A program made the translations under genes and the position numbers. The notes under the pieces are model-generated. The model saw nothing but the letters and a program-made list of their open reading frames with translations, had not been told where the DNA came from and did no database searches. From assembly GCF_000143415.4 (NCBI RefSeq), contig NW_003314413.1, positions 190,832-254,831 on the forward strand: DNA of 64,000 nucleotides, written 5' to 3'. Position 1 is the stretch's first letter, and the number at the start of each line of letters is the position of its first letter. The stretch comes from Selaginella moellendorffii. Taxonomy: Eukaryota; Streptophyta; Lycopodiopsida; Selaginellales; Selaginellaceae. This document shows, one piece after another, positions 1 through 12,213 of the stretch.

Positions 1-830
1 AGGTAAGTTACAAAGCAATGCAATGCATCATAGCGTTAGAATCACACTGTAGAATCATGGAGCTACTTTTTTCTCTTGATTGAGTGATTGATCGATCGAT
101 CGATTGGTTTCTACAGGAGGAAGAAGTATCCTCGCCCAAGCTTAGGTATCTGGGATGCTTCCAAGCTGCCGGGCAAAAGGCCACTGGCTATGTCGCGACG
201 ATCTACGAGCTCGCGAAAGAGAATTCCGGGCCGCTCAAGCCCGGCGTGGATAGCATCGAAGGAACCGTGAAAACAGTCGTGGGTCCTGTCTATGACAAGT
301 TTGAGGGCAAGCCCATGGAATTCCTCGAGTTCCTGGACAAGAAGGTACCCGATCCATAGGAAGGTTTCGAGATCTTTGCTAACGCGAGAGCGTTTTCTCC
401 AATCCAGGTCGGGGAGACGCTCGTTGTGCTGGATCAAAGGCTCCCTCCGGTAGTCAAGGACACGACCCAGCGCGCGTTCGATGTGGCCAAGCAGGCGCCC
501 GACGCCGCCAAGACCGTGGTCGCGGACGTCCAGAAGAACGGCCTCTACGAGTCCGTGCGCGTCTACTACGTCAAGTACGAGCCCATCGCCGAGGCGTGGA
601 CGATCGAGGGGCTCAAGAAGCTCAAGACGTTCCCGGGCGTCCCGCGCTTCATCGATCTGGTAGCTCCCTCGGCGCTCTTCGGCGCCGAGAAATTCAACCA
701 GATTGTCTCCACCTTCAAGGATCGCAACGTCCCACTGTCGGGCTACATCCCGCTCGTCCCGGTGGAGAAGATCGAGCAGGCGCTCAGGGCGGATCCGCGC
801 GAAAGCCCGGTTGACAAACCTTCGTCGTGA
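1..830 (+). CDS. REF/SRPP-family (rubber elongation factor / small rubber particle / stress-related) protein, 3' part
   Basis: The window opens at the end of an exon (AG followed by gtaagt at position 3), so the 5' part of the gene lies outside. Two further exons are read at 117-344 and 408-830, each bounded by GT-AG and joined in phase 0. The product continues from LRYLGCFQAAGQKATGYV through VGPVYDKFEGKPMEFLEFLD to the C-terminal region with FKDRNVPLSGYIPLVPVEKI, which is the conserved REF/SRPP domain. Proteins of this family coat lipid droplets or rubber particles and are often induced by stress in plants that make no rubber; a lipid-droplet role is an inference from the family. The C-terminus is short and charged. 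The family call is firm. The missing first exon means the true start and length cannot be given. Confidence 0.85.
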
Positions 831-839
831 TCTAAAGTT

Positions 840-1012
840 TCTTCTGTATAACTTAATCGTTTTGAATATTCGCGATTATAACTTCTAGATTCGGATCGTT
901 TTGGAATATACTCGAGACTAGTTGAATCGTTTTGAATATTCGAGATTATTAGAATCGAATCTTTTAGAATATTCAAGATACTTCGAACTGTTTGGAATAT
1001 TCGAGATTATTA
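840..1012. repeat. AT-rich imperfect tandem repeat between convergent 3' ends
   Basis: About five imperfect copies of a unit of roughly 30-38 bp built around GAATATTCGAGATTAT are spaced through this stretch (near 860, 903, 935, 970 and 1000). It lies between the stop of the REF/SRPP gene and the stop of the minus-strand HMA pseudogene. The GAATATTC core is itself palindromic. Confidence 0.6.
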
Positions 1013-3812
1013 TTATCGCTGGTGGACGATGAGCTCCAGTTTCTTTGGTCGCTTGTAATACTTGAGTAGCAGCGAGGAGCAAACCACGCTCACGGACGAG
1101 GCGGCCATAGCACCGGCGATCCATGGTGGAAGCCGGAATCTCGAGCAAGGATAGAGCACCCCGGCCGCGACTGGGATTCCCAGGACGTTGTATCCCAGAG
1201 CCCACACGTAGTTGAGACGAATCCTCGAGACGTTTTCCTGGACAAGTCGATGGCGGTGACCACGTCTTCCAGGTGGCTCTTCATGAGGACAATGTCCGCC
1301 GCCTCAATCGCTATGTCGGTGCCGGCACCGATGGCCACTCCAACGTCCGCGGCAACCAGAGCCGGGGAATCGTTGATACCATCTCCGACCATCGCGACCA
1401 CCATGCCCGCGCTCTGAGCAAACGAGAAAGTTTAGCTGGAGGAAGAACAAACTTAAGAACTTACTTGCAACTCCGTCACTCTGTCAGCCTTTGCTTTGGG
1501 ATCGGCCTCGGCGATGACGTCTTTCGGCTGGATGCCAACTTCTCTAGCAACGGCGAGAGCTGTGCCTCGGTTATCTCCAGTCACTATGAGATGTTCATCA
1601 GCTTGAGTGTGGAGATCACGGCCGGTGCCTCTGGTTTCATCGGGTCTGCGACCGAGATAAGGCCCGTGAGTTCTCCGTCGATCGCAACCAGCACGGCGGT
1701 CCTGGCCAGCACCTGAACGTCTTGGAGCTGCTCTGAGGCTTGCGGAGGAAGTGATGCTGCTCGAGTGATTCTTGAAGTCTCAGACCTTTTGCGAATTCAA
1801 GTATCGCCTTGGCCAGAGGATGCTCGCTGTTAGCCTGCGATAAAACCACACTTGTTAAACTGCTTTTCCTCCACACTAGAAAAAATGCTGCAGAAGACCT
1901 TCAGAGCAATGTACCGAAATAGCTTCGTGTTAACAACACTCGGCTCTCCTTTCGTGAGAGTACCCTTTTTCTCAAACACAATGCAGTCAACCTGGAAGTC
2001 GTTTTACCATACTGATGTTATCTCGCAGTAAGTAAATTTCTTACCTTGCGTGCAGCAGCACCTTTAATAAGGACGCCTTGCGTGGCTCCTTTTCCAGTTG
2101 AAACCATGACAGCAGTAGGCGTGGCCAGCCCCAAGGCGCAAGGACAAGCAATGACAAGCACAGCAATACCAAACTGAAGTGCTAGCTCGAATTCACCCAT
2201 GCTCGGTGGGATCCAAGACTTGGGATACCAGCTAGATTTCCCAGCACAAAACCAGAAGCTCCATGTGAGAACTGATGCGCCAACAACCTGGAAAATGAAC
2301 CATGAGCCTGTTATGATCAGCAAAAAGCGTATGCTTACCATGGAACGAAGTATTGAGATACACGGTCAGGCGAGTATCAGGCGTGAGATTCGTAAGCTTC
2401 GCGATGGCTTCAGACGTTTTCCCTTTGGCCAGAACCTCCAGGAACTTCCAGCGGAATAAACGATATGAGAATAGAACTCGTCTCGAAAAAGTCTGTCCCT
2501 TCAAGCGAGTCGTCGCAGATCTTAAAGCGGAGTAGACAGAGTAGAAGTACGCAGCATTCGTCCCGAGAGCTATGAGAACGTCCATGTTGGCCGAACCATG
2601 GCGTAGAGCATTGTAAGCCCCGACGTAGAACCGCCACCCGATGACGAACTGGACAGGCGTAGACAAAATCCATCTCAGTATCTGCCCGGTGAGCATGTTG
2701 ATCACCTTCCACCCGACGTATCTCTTCATCGTGCCCGGAGTGTACATAAACACCATCCCCAGGAAGAACACCGGAACCGTGAAGACAATGCTCCATAAGA
2801 AGAGATTCCAATAGTGCTTGATCTCGCTCTTCATATCCGCTCGACGATCTGCTCCCATAGCCAAACTCGCCTTGTATACATGCGCCGGTCCTGTCTGCTC
2901 GATAATCTCTATGAAGCATCGCGGGCCTGTTAAGTCGGGATCGTAAGAAACCACCAGCCTTTCCTCCTTGAGAAAAAGCTCCACCTCCGTCACCCCAGCC
3001 AGAGCCTCCAGCGAGGTGACGATGTTTCTAAAGCCTTCCCGTGAATGCACACCTTCCAGCTGCAAATGGACCTTGTTTCTTTCCTCTCCAGCGCTCACCA
3101 GCTCGGCCACGAAGCCAGCCTCCTCCACGGCTTCGATGAGTTTCGAGTAGCTAACCACGCTGGCGTCGTAAAAGAGTTCGGCTTGCTCGGTCGCAAGGGC
3201 CACCACCGCACTCACCACCCCTGGGATTTTCCTGAGCGCCGCCTCAATGGCACCCGAGCACGACGTGCAAGTCATACCTCTCACCCGGATCCGGCACACT
3301 GATTGCTCGATAGAATCTTTCAAGACGGTCGCGTCGAATCCAGCGTCAACATTGGCTTCGCGGATAGTCTCTACCTGGAATGAACAAGGCAACAAAGACA
3401 TAAGACCAAAGTTCTTCGCTTAAAAAAAAAAACACTTACTTGAACAAACGCTGGATGAAAGACGACCTGGGCTTGGATCACTGCCACCCGCCTCTTTGAT
3501 GCCCGGGAGCCTCTTGAGGGCCTTCTCGATAGATCCGGCACAGGCAGTGCATTCCATGCCAGTTACCTTGAAGAACACGCTCTGGGTTTGCGCGGCGTAG
3601 ATGTCCCGCCTGGGCGGACAGGGAGGATACTTCGGTATGGACGGATAGCGAGCGAGCAGGGATTCCGAAAGCGAGGACTCATCGCGATCCTTGGGTAAAA
3701 CCATGTAGATGCCGCAGCTCGACATTGCCAGCCGCGCCACTGGATTGATCGACCTGGACATCGAAGATGAAATTTCAGGACGAAATCCTAGACTCCTGGA
3801 GATTTCTACCAT
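1013..3812 (-). pseudogene. Degenerate copper-transporting P1B-ATPase (HMA5/RAN1-like)
   Basis: Read on the minus strand this resembles plant heavy-metal ATPases that pump Cu across membranes. Visible pieces in order are HMA domain 1 (GMECTACAGS, near 3560), HMA domain 2 (GMTCTSCSGA, near 3260), a third metal-free HMA-like domain, the first transmembrane helices, the CPC helix ([18 protein letters not shown], 2180-2110), the SEHPLAK nucleotide-domain motif (about 1830), VTGDN (about 1590), [10 protein letters not shown] (about 1375) and the last helices. Exon ends are plausible at 3440-3812, 2339-3374 and 2045-2287. It is broken in many ways: a one-base shift just after HMA1 (about 3485), frame changes near 2480, 1600 and 1220, loss of the actuator domain with its TGE loop between about 2350 and 2287, loss of much of the nucleotide-binding domain, and a changed phosphorylation site reading FEKKGTLT instead of FDKTGTLT (1945-1970). 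It cannot encode a working pump. Sequencing errors could explain single shifts but not the domain losses. Confidence 0.85.
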
Positions 3813-4965
3813 ACCCTAGGAGCTCCAAGATTGAAGAGAATGCGCGCCTTCGCAATGCGTGCCGGGAGCTTGGGTTTGAAAAAAGCCCTCGATAACAATC
3901 TCTACCGTCGATACGAACTAGCCACGTGGCAAGATCTTATATAAAGATCTTGCATATTCTCTTATACTAAACTGCCCTAAGCTGCCCTATCCCACATGCT
4001 CAAGCGAAGATGAAATTTTCCACTTTATATAGCGGTGAGTTCATGAGGTAGGTACTTCTTGGGTTGTAGAGTATGCATCTGATGACCCGTCTGTGTGTCT
4101 CGAAGTATAAGTCATATTCCGACCCATGGTGTTTTGCAAATTTTTCTTACTATCCGGAAGAATGCGAGTTCTTCCTTTTTCTTTCGGGAGGTTTCTTCGC
4201 TCCGGACAATTCGTGACAAAAGCAAGCATAAAATACTCACACTGATCAAGTGAAACGCATTGAAGCCACACAGGAAGGAAGAACTTTAATCGCATGGCCG
4301 GGGAGTCGCTCGTGACAAAATTCGAGAACCAAGTGATCTTGAGACATCCTCATGGCCATCGTGTTCTAAGATCAATTTCTTTTTCGAGAACCATGGTTAA
4401 TCACTTTGCTCTCTAAAAACGAGGATTCCCTCTCGGAATTTCTCGTAACGATGGTGGCTTTTACGAGAAGATCCAGTGGAGCTTTTGGAAAATTCCATTT
4501 AAATCGCCGGAAAGCTCCAGATTGCCCAACGTTTGGTGGTATCCACGCATCCTGGCCGTCCAAATTCAAACGTAGGGATCCGTTCACACTGGATGTTTTG
4601 TTTTAGCGTGTGTTTAAGAGATTTTTTTTATGTGTTTCAATAAAACCCTTGCTTGCGATCGAGCGGCAATGTTTTCGGGGCAAATCCCTAGCTCGTCGAA
4701 AAGTAAGAGCGTATCGGCAGGGCAGGGCTAGATCTAGGCGCTTGGAGCTGGGCCTAGCGGGATCGGTGCTGTGAGCTGGGATCAGGCGGCTGCGCCTGGC
4801 TCTGGATCTTTGCTGGATCGGCGCTTCTGTGAGGTCGAAAATGCCGGATTTCCTAGCCGGGTGAGCGAAATTCTGGCTCCTCGATTCTTTCTAGGATGTA
4901 GAATGGGGGAGATTTAGTTCTAGGTTTGAGCGATAGACCAGATTTTTTGGCGCTAGTGAGCCAAG
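3813..4965. other. Intergenic: upstream of HMA pseudogene and of DRP2
   Basis: Head-to-head interval between the former HMA start and the DRP2 start. Only short, unsupported reading frames occur. The last 300 bp (about 4670-4965) are GC-richer and probably include the DRP2 5' leader. No RNA gene or repeat was recognised. Confidence 0.5.
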
Positions 4966-7900
4966 ATGGAGAATCTTCGCGTTTTGGCGGAGTCGATGCA
5001 GCAGGCATCGGCGCTTCTATCCGATCAGGAAGGAGAAGAATCGCTGGACCAGTACTCGAGTTTTCTCAGCGTGGTAGCTCTTGGTAACACTGTGAGTACT
5101 CAATTGGTTTTCGACTGTATCTCTCTTAGATTTGTGGAATGCAGGGCGCTGGAAAGTCAGCGGTTCTAAACAGCTTGATTGGCTACGCAGTGCTGGTAAG
5201 TTCTTTTTTTTTTTCATCTCGGATGAAAAGTCTCTTTTGCTTGTGCAGCCAACCGGAGAGAATGGGGCAACCCGTGCACCTGTGACTATCGACCTGGAAG
5301 CTGACGATTCAGGAAATAAACGAGGGCTTACAGTACAGATGGAGGGCAAGTCTATGCAAGTTTCTGCAAGTAAGCTGGCTAAGGAAGCTTTGTCTTTGTA
5401 CGAGAATCTAATGTGTTTTGTCTACTCCAGCCGACATACGACATTCTCTTCAAAACAAGTTCGGCAGAATGTCAACCGGTGCTGTGAAGGAAAATATCCA
5501 TTTGAAATTGAAGTGTTCTTCAGGTAGATGTGGCAACCGATTGGAAATGTTACGCTAACTAAGCTCTTTATGTAGCACCACCCCTGAAGCTGGTCGATTT
5601 GCCTGGGCTTGAGAGTAGATCAGTTAGCGATTCCCTGGTAACAAATCATATCTTTGTGGTCTTAGTCACAGTTGATTGTTTGATATTGCAGGTCCGCGAG
5701 TACATCGACAGCAACGATGCTCTTCTGCTCGTTGTGATTCCTGCTACTTCTGTGCGGGATATAACGGGATCGCAGGCCCTGAAAATTGCACAGGATATCG
5801 ACCATGAAGGTTTGTTCTTGTGCCAGTACGGGTTTCTAGCTTAATTCTTTTCGTATTTGTAGGCTCAAGAACTGTTGGTGTCATCAGCAAGATTGACCAA
5901 GCGGCTTCGGATCCCAAAAGCTTAGCAGCAGTTCAAGCTGTTCTATCCGGACAAGGGCCGTCGATCACATCTAAGTTCACATGGATAGCTTTGATTGGTC
6001 AATCCGTCTCGATTGCTGGAGCTCATTCCAAAGACGATTCTTTGGAAACTGCTTGGAAGGCGGAAATGGAGTCTTTAAAATCCATTCTTGGCGGGGCATC
6101 GTCAAGTAGACTTGGAAGATCTTCGTTAGTAGAGGCTATTGCGAAGCAGATTCGGCAACGGATGCAACAGCGTCTTCCCAGCCTCCTTTCCAGGTTTCTT
6201 CAAAGTCTGTAGCTAATGGTTATAATTTTTGTCTGCAATGTGTTCAGTCTGGAAGGGAGGTCACAAGACGTGGAGGAAGAGCTGGTAAGACTTGGTGAAA
6301 AGATGGTAGAAACGGAAGAAGGTACACGTGCGGTAGCACTAGAGCTTTGCCGTGAATTTGAGGACAAGTTTTTGGAGCATATCAACAGTGGAGAGGTGAG
6401 CTCTGACTTTAATCTTTTAATCTCCATATGCTTACGTTATATACAGGGAGGAAGTTACAAGGTTGTTACGAGTTTTGAAGGAACGCTACCAAATAGAATA
6501 AAACAGCTTCCACTTCAGGAGCTCTTTGACTTGAATGGTTTGAAAAAGGTGACCGAGCACGTGTTTTCCTGTACCATGCTAAACATTTTTTATAGGTCGT
6601 CTTGGAGGCCGATGGATATCTGCCTTATCTTCTATCACCTGAGAAAGGTTTGCGGGAGCTTATTCGTAGAGCATTGGACCTAGCAAAGGATCCGGCTAAA
6701 AGCTGCGTTGATGAGGTAATTATAAAGCTTGAATGTTGTCAAAAACTTCTGATATTTGCGGAGTAAAGGTGCACAGAGTTCTAGTTGAAATCGTTTCATC
6801 CGCAGCATCGGCTACTCCTGGTTTAGGAAGATTTCCACCTCTAAAACGCGAGGTATCTTCTTCTTTTCACTTTTTTGAAGCGCAACGTCTAAAATATTCT
6901 TCTTACAGATGATATCTGTTGCGAGTTCTGCGCTCGATGAATACCGTACAGAAGCTAAAAGGATGGTCGTTGATCTTGTGGACATGGAAAGAGCTTATAT
7001 TCCACCTCAACATTTCACGCGGCTTGTGCAACGCAGGTAAGAAGTCGGTTAACCAACGGAGAGGCTCTTTACGCTTTTTACTGTACAGGCTTGATAGAGT
7101 TCGTCGAGAGGATGAAGTGAAGAATAAAACGATGAAAAAAGCACAGGAAGCCGAACAGGCAATTCTTAACAAAGTAAGCCTCTGCACTTCTATATATTTT
7201 TATTGAGTAACTTTCATGCAGTCAACATATAACCCTGCTGCTCAAGCTAACGGGTCTTTGAAGTCCGCAAAGGACGGCGATGGAAAGGACGTGCCGGAGA
7301 GTTCAGGCGCGGAGAAAGATAAAACTGGTAACTGTTTATGTTGTCACCTGCTGTTTCTGATAAGCTTTTGTGAAGGCTATTTGTCAAAAAGAAGTGCTAC
7401 AAGTGCAGATACATGGAATAAGCGATGGTTTGTTCTGAATGAAAAGTCAAATAAAGTAGGTAATGTACTGTTATTGGATCTGATTTTATAGTTTTTGCAT
7501 TTTAGCTTGGATACATGAAAAAACCTGACGATAAGCGTTTCCAAGGAGTTATCAACCTTGAGGTATATACGATGCATTTGTCTTCGCCTGCTTATTGTTT
7601 GTAATTTCAGGAATGTTTGATTGAAGAGCTGTCTGAGGAAGAATTGGCAGAAGGACGTCCTTCTAAGTCTAAAGAGGCTTCAAAACAAGCCAATGGCCCC
7701 GAGCCTAATCTCACCATTAAAATAAGCAACAAGGTTGCTTATAAGACTGTTCTCAAAGGTAGATCATTATGTACTGCTACATGAGACTGAATTGTTGCTT
7801 TTACTGCAGCTCAACATGTTGTTGCTCTCAAGGCTGAATCTATGGCAGAAAAAACGGAATGGATGACTAAGTTGAGACAATGTACTGATCAAGGGAAAGG

Positions 7901-8734
7901 TTCGTCAAAAGCAGTAGTCGAAGTGGTGACTCCTTTGAGAACGAGCATGTCTGATGGTGCATTGGTATGAACCCGACGTTTGCCTCTTTCGGGTGCTAAC
8001 TTTGTTGCATCCAGGATACTGTCATTACGAGAAGAGCAGATCCAGAAGAAGAGCTTCGGATCATGGCTCAAGAAGTTCGTGATTACGTGGAGGCAGTAAT
8101 GAACAGTCTTTCAGCAAACATCCCCAAGGTACGCTAGCAATTTGTTTGTGAATGCTGGACTAAAAATCGCTGCAGGCAGCAATATTTTGTCAGGTCGAAA
8201 GGTCCAAGGATTCAATGCTCAGCACGCTGTACAAGTCCATAAGGTTGTGGAGTTCTCCTTAGTTATCCTTCTTCTAACATTCAGCCATACAGTGCACTTC
8301 CTACTCCGACTATAAAAGAGCTCTTGCAAGAGGATGCTCAAGTAAAACGTCGAAGAGAGCGGTGCGAGCGCCAAGCGTCGGTACTGTCGCGACTTGTAAG
8401 ACAATTGAGCAACAATGAGGCGCGAGTGACAATGAGCAACGGATACATCGAGGGAACACAAAATGGTTTGCCTCTATATATTTCATACTTGTTGAGCTCA
8501 TGAGAAAGTTTCGCCGCAGGATATCACGGTGGAGACGATTGGAGAGTAGCATTTGAAGAAGCAGCCAATTCTCCCTCTCCTCGAACACCAAGCGGCTTTT
8601 CTTCGTCTTCGCGCAGGTCTTTAACACCCCACCGCGGTGAAGCTCTAGAAAACGGCGACTCTTCGCGAAGAACTCCAACCAGGAGACCTCCTCCTCCAGT
8701 TCCAGGCATCGGGGCTCCAACATACAGACAATAG
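4966..8734 (+). CDS. DRP2: Dynamin-related protein 2 (GTPase with PH, GED and proline-rich regions)
   Basis: A multi-exon gene encoding the plant dynamin that scissions clathrin-coated and TGN-derived vesicles by GTP-driven membrane constriction. The start [18 protein letters not shown] opens exon 1 (4966-5091); exon 2 (5145-5195) completes the P-loop GNTGAGKS; exon 3 starts at 5249. G3 is DLPGLESR (about 5600) and G4 is ISKID (about 5885). The middle domain follows to about 7170. A PH domain begins at [19 protein letters not shown] (about 7372) and ends with [12 protein letters not shown] (about 7880). The GTPase effector domain carries [19 protein letters not shown] (about 8310-8370). The C-terminus is Ser/Arg/Pro-rich and ends [17 protein letters not shown] before TAG at 8732. 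This domain order is diagnostic of DRP2 (Arabidopsis ADL6) rather than DRP1, which lacks PH and proline-rich parts. Roughly twenty short exons are joined by GT-AG introns; every frame join inspected works. It looks intact. Confidence 0.92.
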
Positions 8735-8810
8735 AAATCCCGGTTTTCTCAGTAAAGTGATTCTTTACATGGCTTGGGACGTGATATCTTACCTTGAGTT
8801 CCTCGTTTCT

Positions 8811-10592
8811 TTAGACAGCCGAGAGTAGCGCATAGGCGGCCGAGTCGTTGGGATCAACCGCGACAACGTTTCGTGCTACTGCCTCGGCTCGTCTCACATC
8901 CTTGTGAGTTTTACAAGCCGCTAGAAGCGTCATCCAGGAGACAAAGTCTGGGCAGTAAGGCATCGAATTCACAAGCTCCTCGGCAGCTTCTAGTTTTCCA
9001 GCCCTTCCGAGAAGATCGACCAGGCAAACGAAGTGATCCAGCTTGGGAGAAACTCCATACTCGGCGACCATGGTGACGAAGTAGTGGACGCCATCGTCGA
9101 GGAGGCCGCCGTGGCTACAGCCGTTAAGAATGCTGACGAAGGCGACTGAGTTAGCAGGAAATCCCTCGCATGTCATCGTCTGGAAAGTTTCCCGCGCTTG
9201 GCCGCTATGCCCGTTGTGGGCATATGCCGACACCATGGCAGTCCACGTCACGAGGTTCTCGCGTGGCGTGGCGGCTAGTACGGCCCTCGCCATGGCCAGG
9301 CTCCCGCACCGCCCGTACATGTGGATCGTGGCCGTTGATACCACCACGTCGCGATGGAAAGGCTCGTGTGCTGTGAGGGCATCGACGTTCTTGCCGGTAG
9401 CGAGGTCTGTGGCGCCCGCGCACGCGTCCAAGACGCTGATCACTGTCACGGCGTTTGGCTCCACTCCATCCAGATCCATCCTTTGCAGGAGGCCAAAGGC
9501 TGGGCGCGATTGGCAGCACTGGGAATGCGCGGCCGCCATCGCGTTCCAGGTGATAGAGTTCCGATGTGGAGCGCGATCGAAGAGATTTTGAGCGGCATCG
9601 GCGTTCTTGGCCTCGCCATAGGCCCAGATCATCGTCGTCCAGGTCACAACATCGCGATCGGCATCGGGCATCGCATCGAACAGGTTCTTGGCGTCGGTAA
9701 TCCGGGCCTTCTGAGAATACGCAGCGATCATCGCGTTCCAGGATGCGACAGGCCGGGGGTGTCGTAATCTCATGTCGAAGATTTCTCGCGCTTGACCCAG
9801 CTCCCCGCATTGCGAGTGGACCTGGATCATCGCGGTCCAGGCGATTGGATCTTTGAACGGCATTCTCTGGAACACGATCTTGGCATCGTCAGGGCTGTGG
9901 CAGCGATGATACATATCCACCAGGCTCGTCCCAAGCTCCACTCCACAATCCAGGCGATTCTCGGTGATAATCCTGTCCAGGCGGCGTCCTTCTTCCAGAT
10001 CTTCAGCGTTTCCACACGCATCTAGCGCATTCACGAAGGTAATCTCGCTCGTCTTGCAGCCGTCGAGGCACATCAATCGGAACAAACGCAAGGCCTGAAT
10101 GTTGTCCCCGTTCTTGGCGTAGGTGGCGATCATCGCATTCCAGGACACAACGTCTCGTCGCGGCATCTGATCGAAGAGGCTTCTAGCACTCTCCAAATCT
10201 CCTGCGCGAGAAAAGCCCGTAAGCATCGAATTCCAAGAGGTACAGTCCTTTTCTTTCATCGATTGGAAGAGTTCCATGGCTTCTTCCAGGTGCCCATTCT
10301 GGGAATATGCCGCGAGCAGGATGTTCCACGAGTAGACATTCCGGGAAGGAATGGCATCGAAGATTCTCCTGGCCGTAGCCACGTCGCCACACTTGCCGTA
10401 CATCTCTATCAGCGAGTTTAGCAGCAGACGGTCGTGGCTATGCGCTGTTAGGACGATCTGGGCGTGAATGTTGTGCGCCTGGACGAGATCCTTGCAGCTC
10501 TTGACGAGGCGGAGGTACGATCTGAGTTCCAATTGCTGGCGATCGCCCAGATAGGTGCGCTCCATTGATCGACAGCATATAGTGGCGATCAA
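8811..10592 (-). CDS. Pentatricopeptide repeat protein, PLS/E class, no DYW domain
   Basis: An intronless 593-residue reading frame full of PPR motifs such as LIEMYGKCGDVATARRIFD and MPRRDVVSWNAMIATYAKNG. PPR proteins bind organellar RNA one base per repeat and act in editing, splicing or stabilisation. The P, L and S motif pattern is followed by the E-region signature CLVDLLGRAGKLEAAEELV and ends at AYALLSAV, just inside the E domain, so there is no DYW deaminase domain. Whether the abrupt end is natural or a truncation cannot be told; no DYW remnant is visible between the stop and DRP2. The first Met gives MIATICCRSMERTYLG; a second at residue 10 is equally possible. No clear targeting peptide is seen. 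Its stop is 76 bp from the DRP2 stop (convergent), and it diverges from LDH across about 216 bp. RNA target unknown. Confidence 0.88.
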   Translation of the reverse strand: MIATICCRSMERTYLGDRQQLELRSYLRLVKSCKDLVQAHNIHAQIVLTAHSHDRLLLNSLIEMYGKCGDVATARRIFDAIPSRNVYSWNILLAAYSQNGHLEEAMELFQSMKEKDCTSWNSMLTGFSRAGDLESARSLFDQMPRRDVVSWNAMIATYAKNGDNIQALRLFRLMCLDGCKTSEITFVNALDACGNAEDLEEGRRLDRIITENRLDCGVELGTSLVDMYHRCHSPDDAKIVFQRMPFKDPIAWTAMIQVHSQCGELGQAREIFDMRLRHPRPVASWNAMIAAYSQKARITDAKNLFDAMPDADRDVVTWTTMIWAYGEAKNADAAQNLFDRAPHRNSITWNAMAAAHSQCCQSRPAFGLLQRMDLDGVEPNAVTVISVLDACAGATDLATGKNVDALTAHEPFHRDVVVSTATIHMYGRCGSLAMARAVLAATPRENLVTWTAMVSAYAHNGHSGQARETFQTMTCEGFPANSVAFVSILNGCSHGGLLDDGVHYFVTMVAEYGVSPKLDHFVCLVDLLGRAGKLEAAEELVNSMPYCPDFVSWMTLLAACKTHKDVRRAEAVARNVVAVDPNDSAAYALLSAV

Positions 10593-10808
10593 AATCGACG
10601 GCCGAGATCCGCAAGACTGTTAGTTGCTGCCACGAGTCAAGTTGCGAGGGACAAAAAGGGGTTCTTGGGGTTGGGAGCTGGCGTCTGGAGCAGCAGCGAT
10701 GGGGCGGCAGCAGCAAGAAGTGTGGCATTTTTTCAAACCAGTCCCAGGTGTGATCCAATCCTTCGACGCATTGACGGCTTCCGCTATTGTTTGGTTTTGC
10801 TAGGAGGC

Positions 10809-12109
10809 ATGGCTGTGGCTGACATCGTTCAAAGGGATGTCACAAAAGTCACCGTCGTGGGAGTTGGAAACGTGGGAATGGCTTGCGCTACATCCATTTT
10901 GTCGAAGGTTTTGTCTTGTTTCTTGTTTATTATTGTCTATCTCATCTGAGGTTTTACTGCACAGAGATTGTGCCGCTCGTTAGTTCTCATTGATGTTATG
11001 GGAGATAAGCTCAAGGGCGAGATGATGGATTTGCAGCATGCAGCAGCTTTCAATCCAAATGTTGACATTTGTGCGAGCACCGATTACGCGTAATTTTTTT
11101 TGGTAAGCACCAGTAGTTTTTCTGACGTTTTGCCTGGGCAGGAACACACGTAACTCTCAGATTTGCATCATCACGGCCGGGGCGAAACAAAAGAGTCACG
11201 ATGAATCTAGGCTTGCTCTGGTAAGCGAAGATATAGTAGAGATATTTGTAGTGACTATACAGCTTCCTATTACAGGTCCAAAGCAATGTAGAGCTGCTGA
11301 GGAAGATCATTCCCGAACTGCTCAAGTACAGTCCTGACACGCTGCTATTGGTGGTCTCGAACCCCGTGGACATCTTGACTTACGTCTCCTGGAAGATCTC
11401 GGGACTTCCTGCGAGCCGGGTGCTTGGTAAGTTGATGTGTCTTTTCATCTTCTAAGAGATTTTGATCCTGCAGGAAGTGGCACGAATCTGGACTCGTCGA
11501 GATTCAGGTTTCTGATATCCAGCCGTATGGATGTCAGCTCAAAGAACGTGCACGGCTACATCATAGGCGAGCACGGTGATAGCAGCGTCCCTGTTTGGTC
11601 GAGCGTCAACGTTGCGGGGGTGCCTCTTCTCAATTTTATTGAGAAAGAAGGACTTGAAAGCGAAGTTGAAAAGATCAACCAAGAGGTTAGAGTGTACCAG
11701 CAGGGATTTTCTTACTCTGTTTCATCTCGTCCGCTTGAAACAGGTGGTGAAGTCCGCTTACGAAATTATCAAGTTCAAAGGCTACACGAACTGGGCTATT
11801 GGGGCATCCGTTGCGGACATCGTTCACAGCTTGATTCGGTACTGAATTGCCAACTCTTTCTTTTATGTCTTTGTGGCTGATGGGCTTTGTCGTCCTGCAT
11901 CCAGAGATGAAAAGGCGATCCATCCGGTGTCAATCATAGCGAAAGGAAGGCATGGCATTGAGCACGATGTGTTCCTCAGCCTGCCGTGTGTTCTTGGGAG
12001 GAACGGCGTCCTTCATATCGTGGAACAGACTCTCACCGAGAACGAGGTTCTCAAACTCAAGGAGTCTGCTCAGTCACTCTGGGATGTCGTCAAGAATGCG
12101 GAGCTCTAG
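10809..12109 (+). CDS. LDH: L-lactate dehydrogenase
   Basis: Seven exons (10809-10907, 10965-11089, 11142-11220, 11276-11426, 11474-11685, 11744-11838, 11905-12109) join in frame to 321 residues. The enzyme interconverts pyruvate and lactate with NADH, in plants mainly under hypoxia in the cytosol. Seen in the sequence are the Rossmann motif [10 protein letters not shown], the acidic adenosine-binding strand [20 protein letters not shown], the substrate arginine in [10 protein letters not shown], and the catalytic histidine in [11 protein letters not shown]; it ends [23 protein letters not shown] and the LDH-type loop favour lactate over malate dehydrogenase. The chosen start gives [18 protein letters not shown]; an in-frame Met at 10665 would add 48 residues with no recognisable LDH sequence and is less likely. 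The gene looks functional. Confidence 0.92.
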
Positions 12110-12213
12110 AGCTTATGCTGTGATTTCTTTGTCCTTTTTTCTTTTCGTTTTATGACAGCGGCTTGTCGTTACTGTGCATTTATTCTCTAGGGTTCTCCAA
12201 GGAGCTAGGAGCG

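Noticed and set aside
9130-9810. Plus-strand frames across the PPR gene
   Set aside because: The minus strand is a continuous PPR array; the other frames are shadows.
10665-10808. N-terminal extension of LDH from an upstream in-frame Met
   Set aside because: The extra 48 residues do not resemble LDH and the Met at 10809 gives the usual family start.
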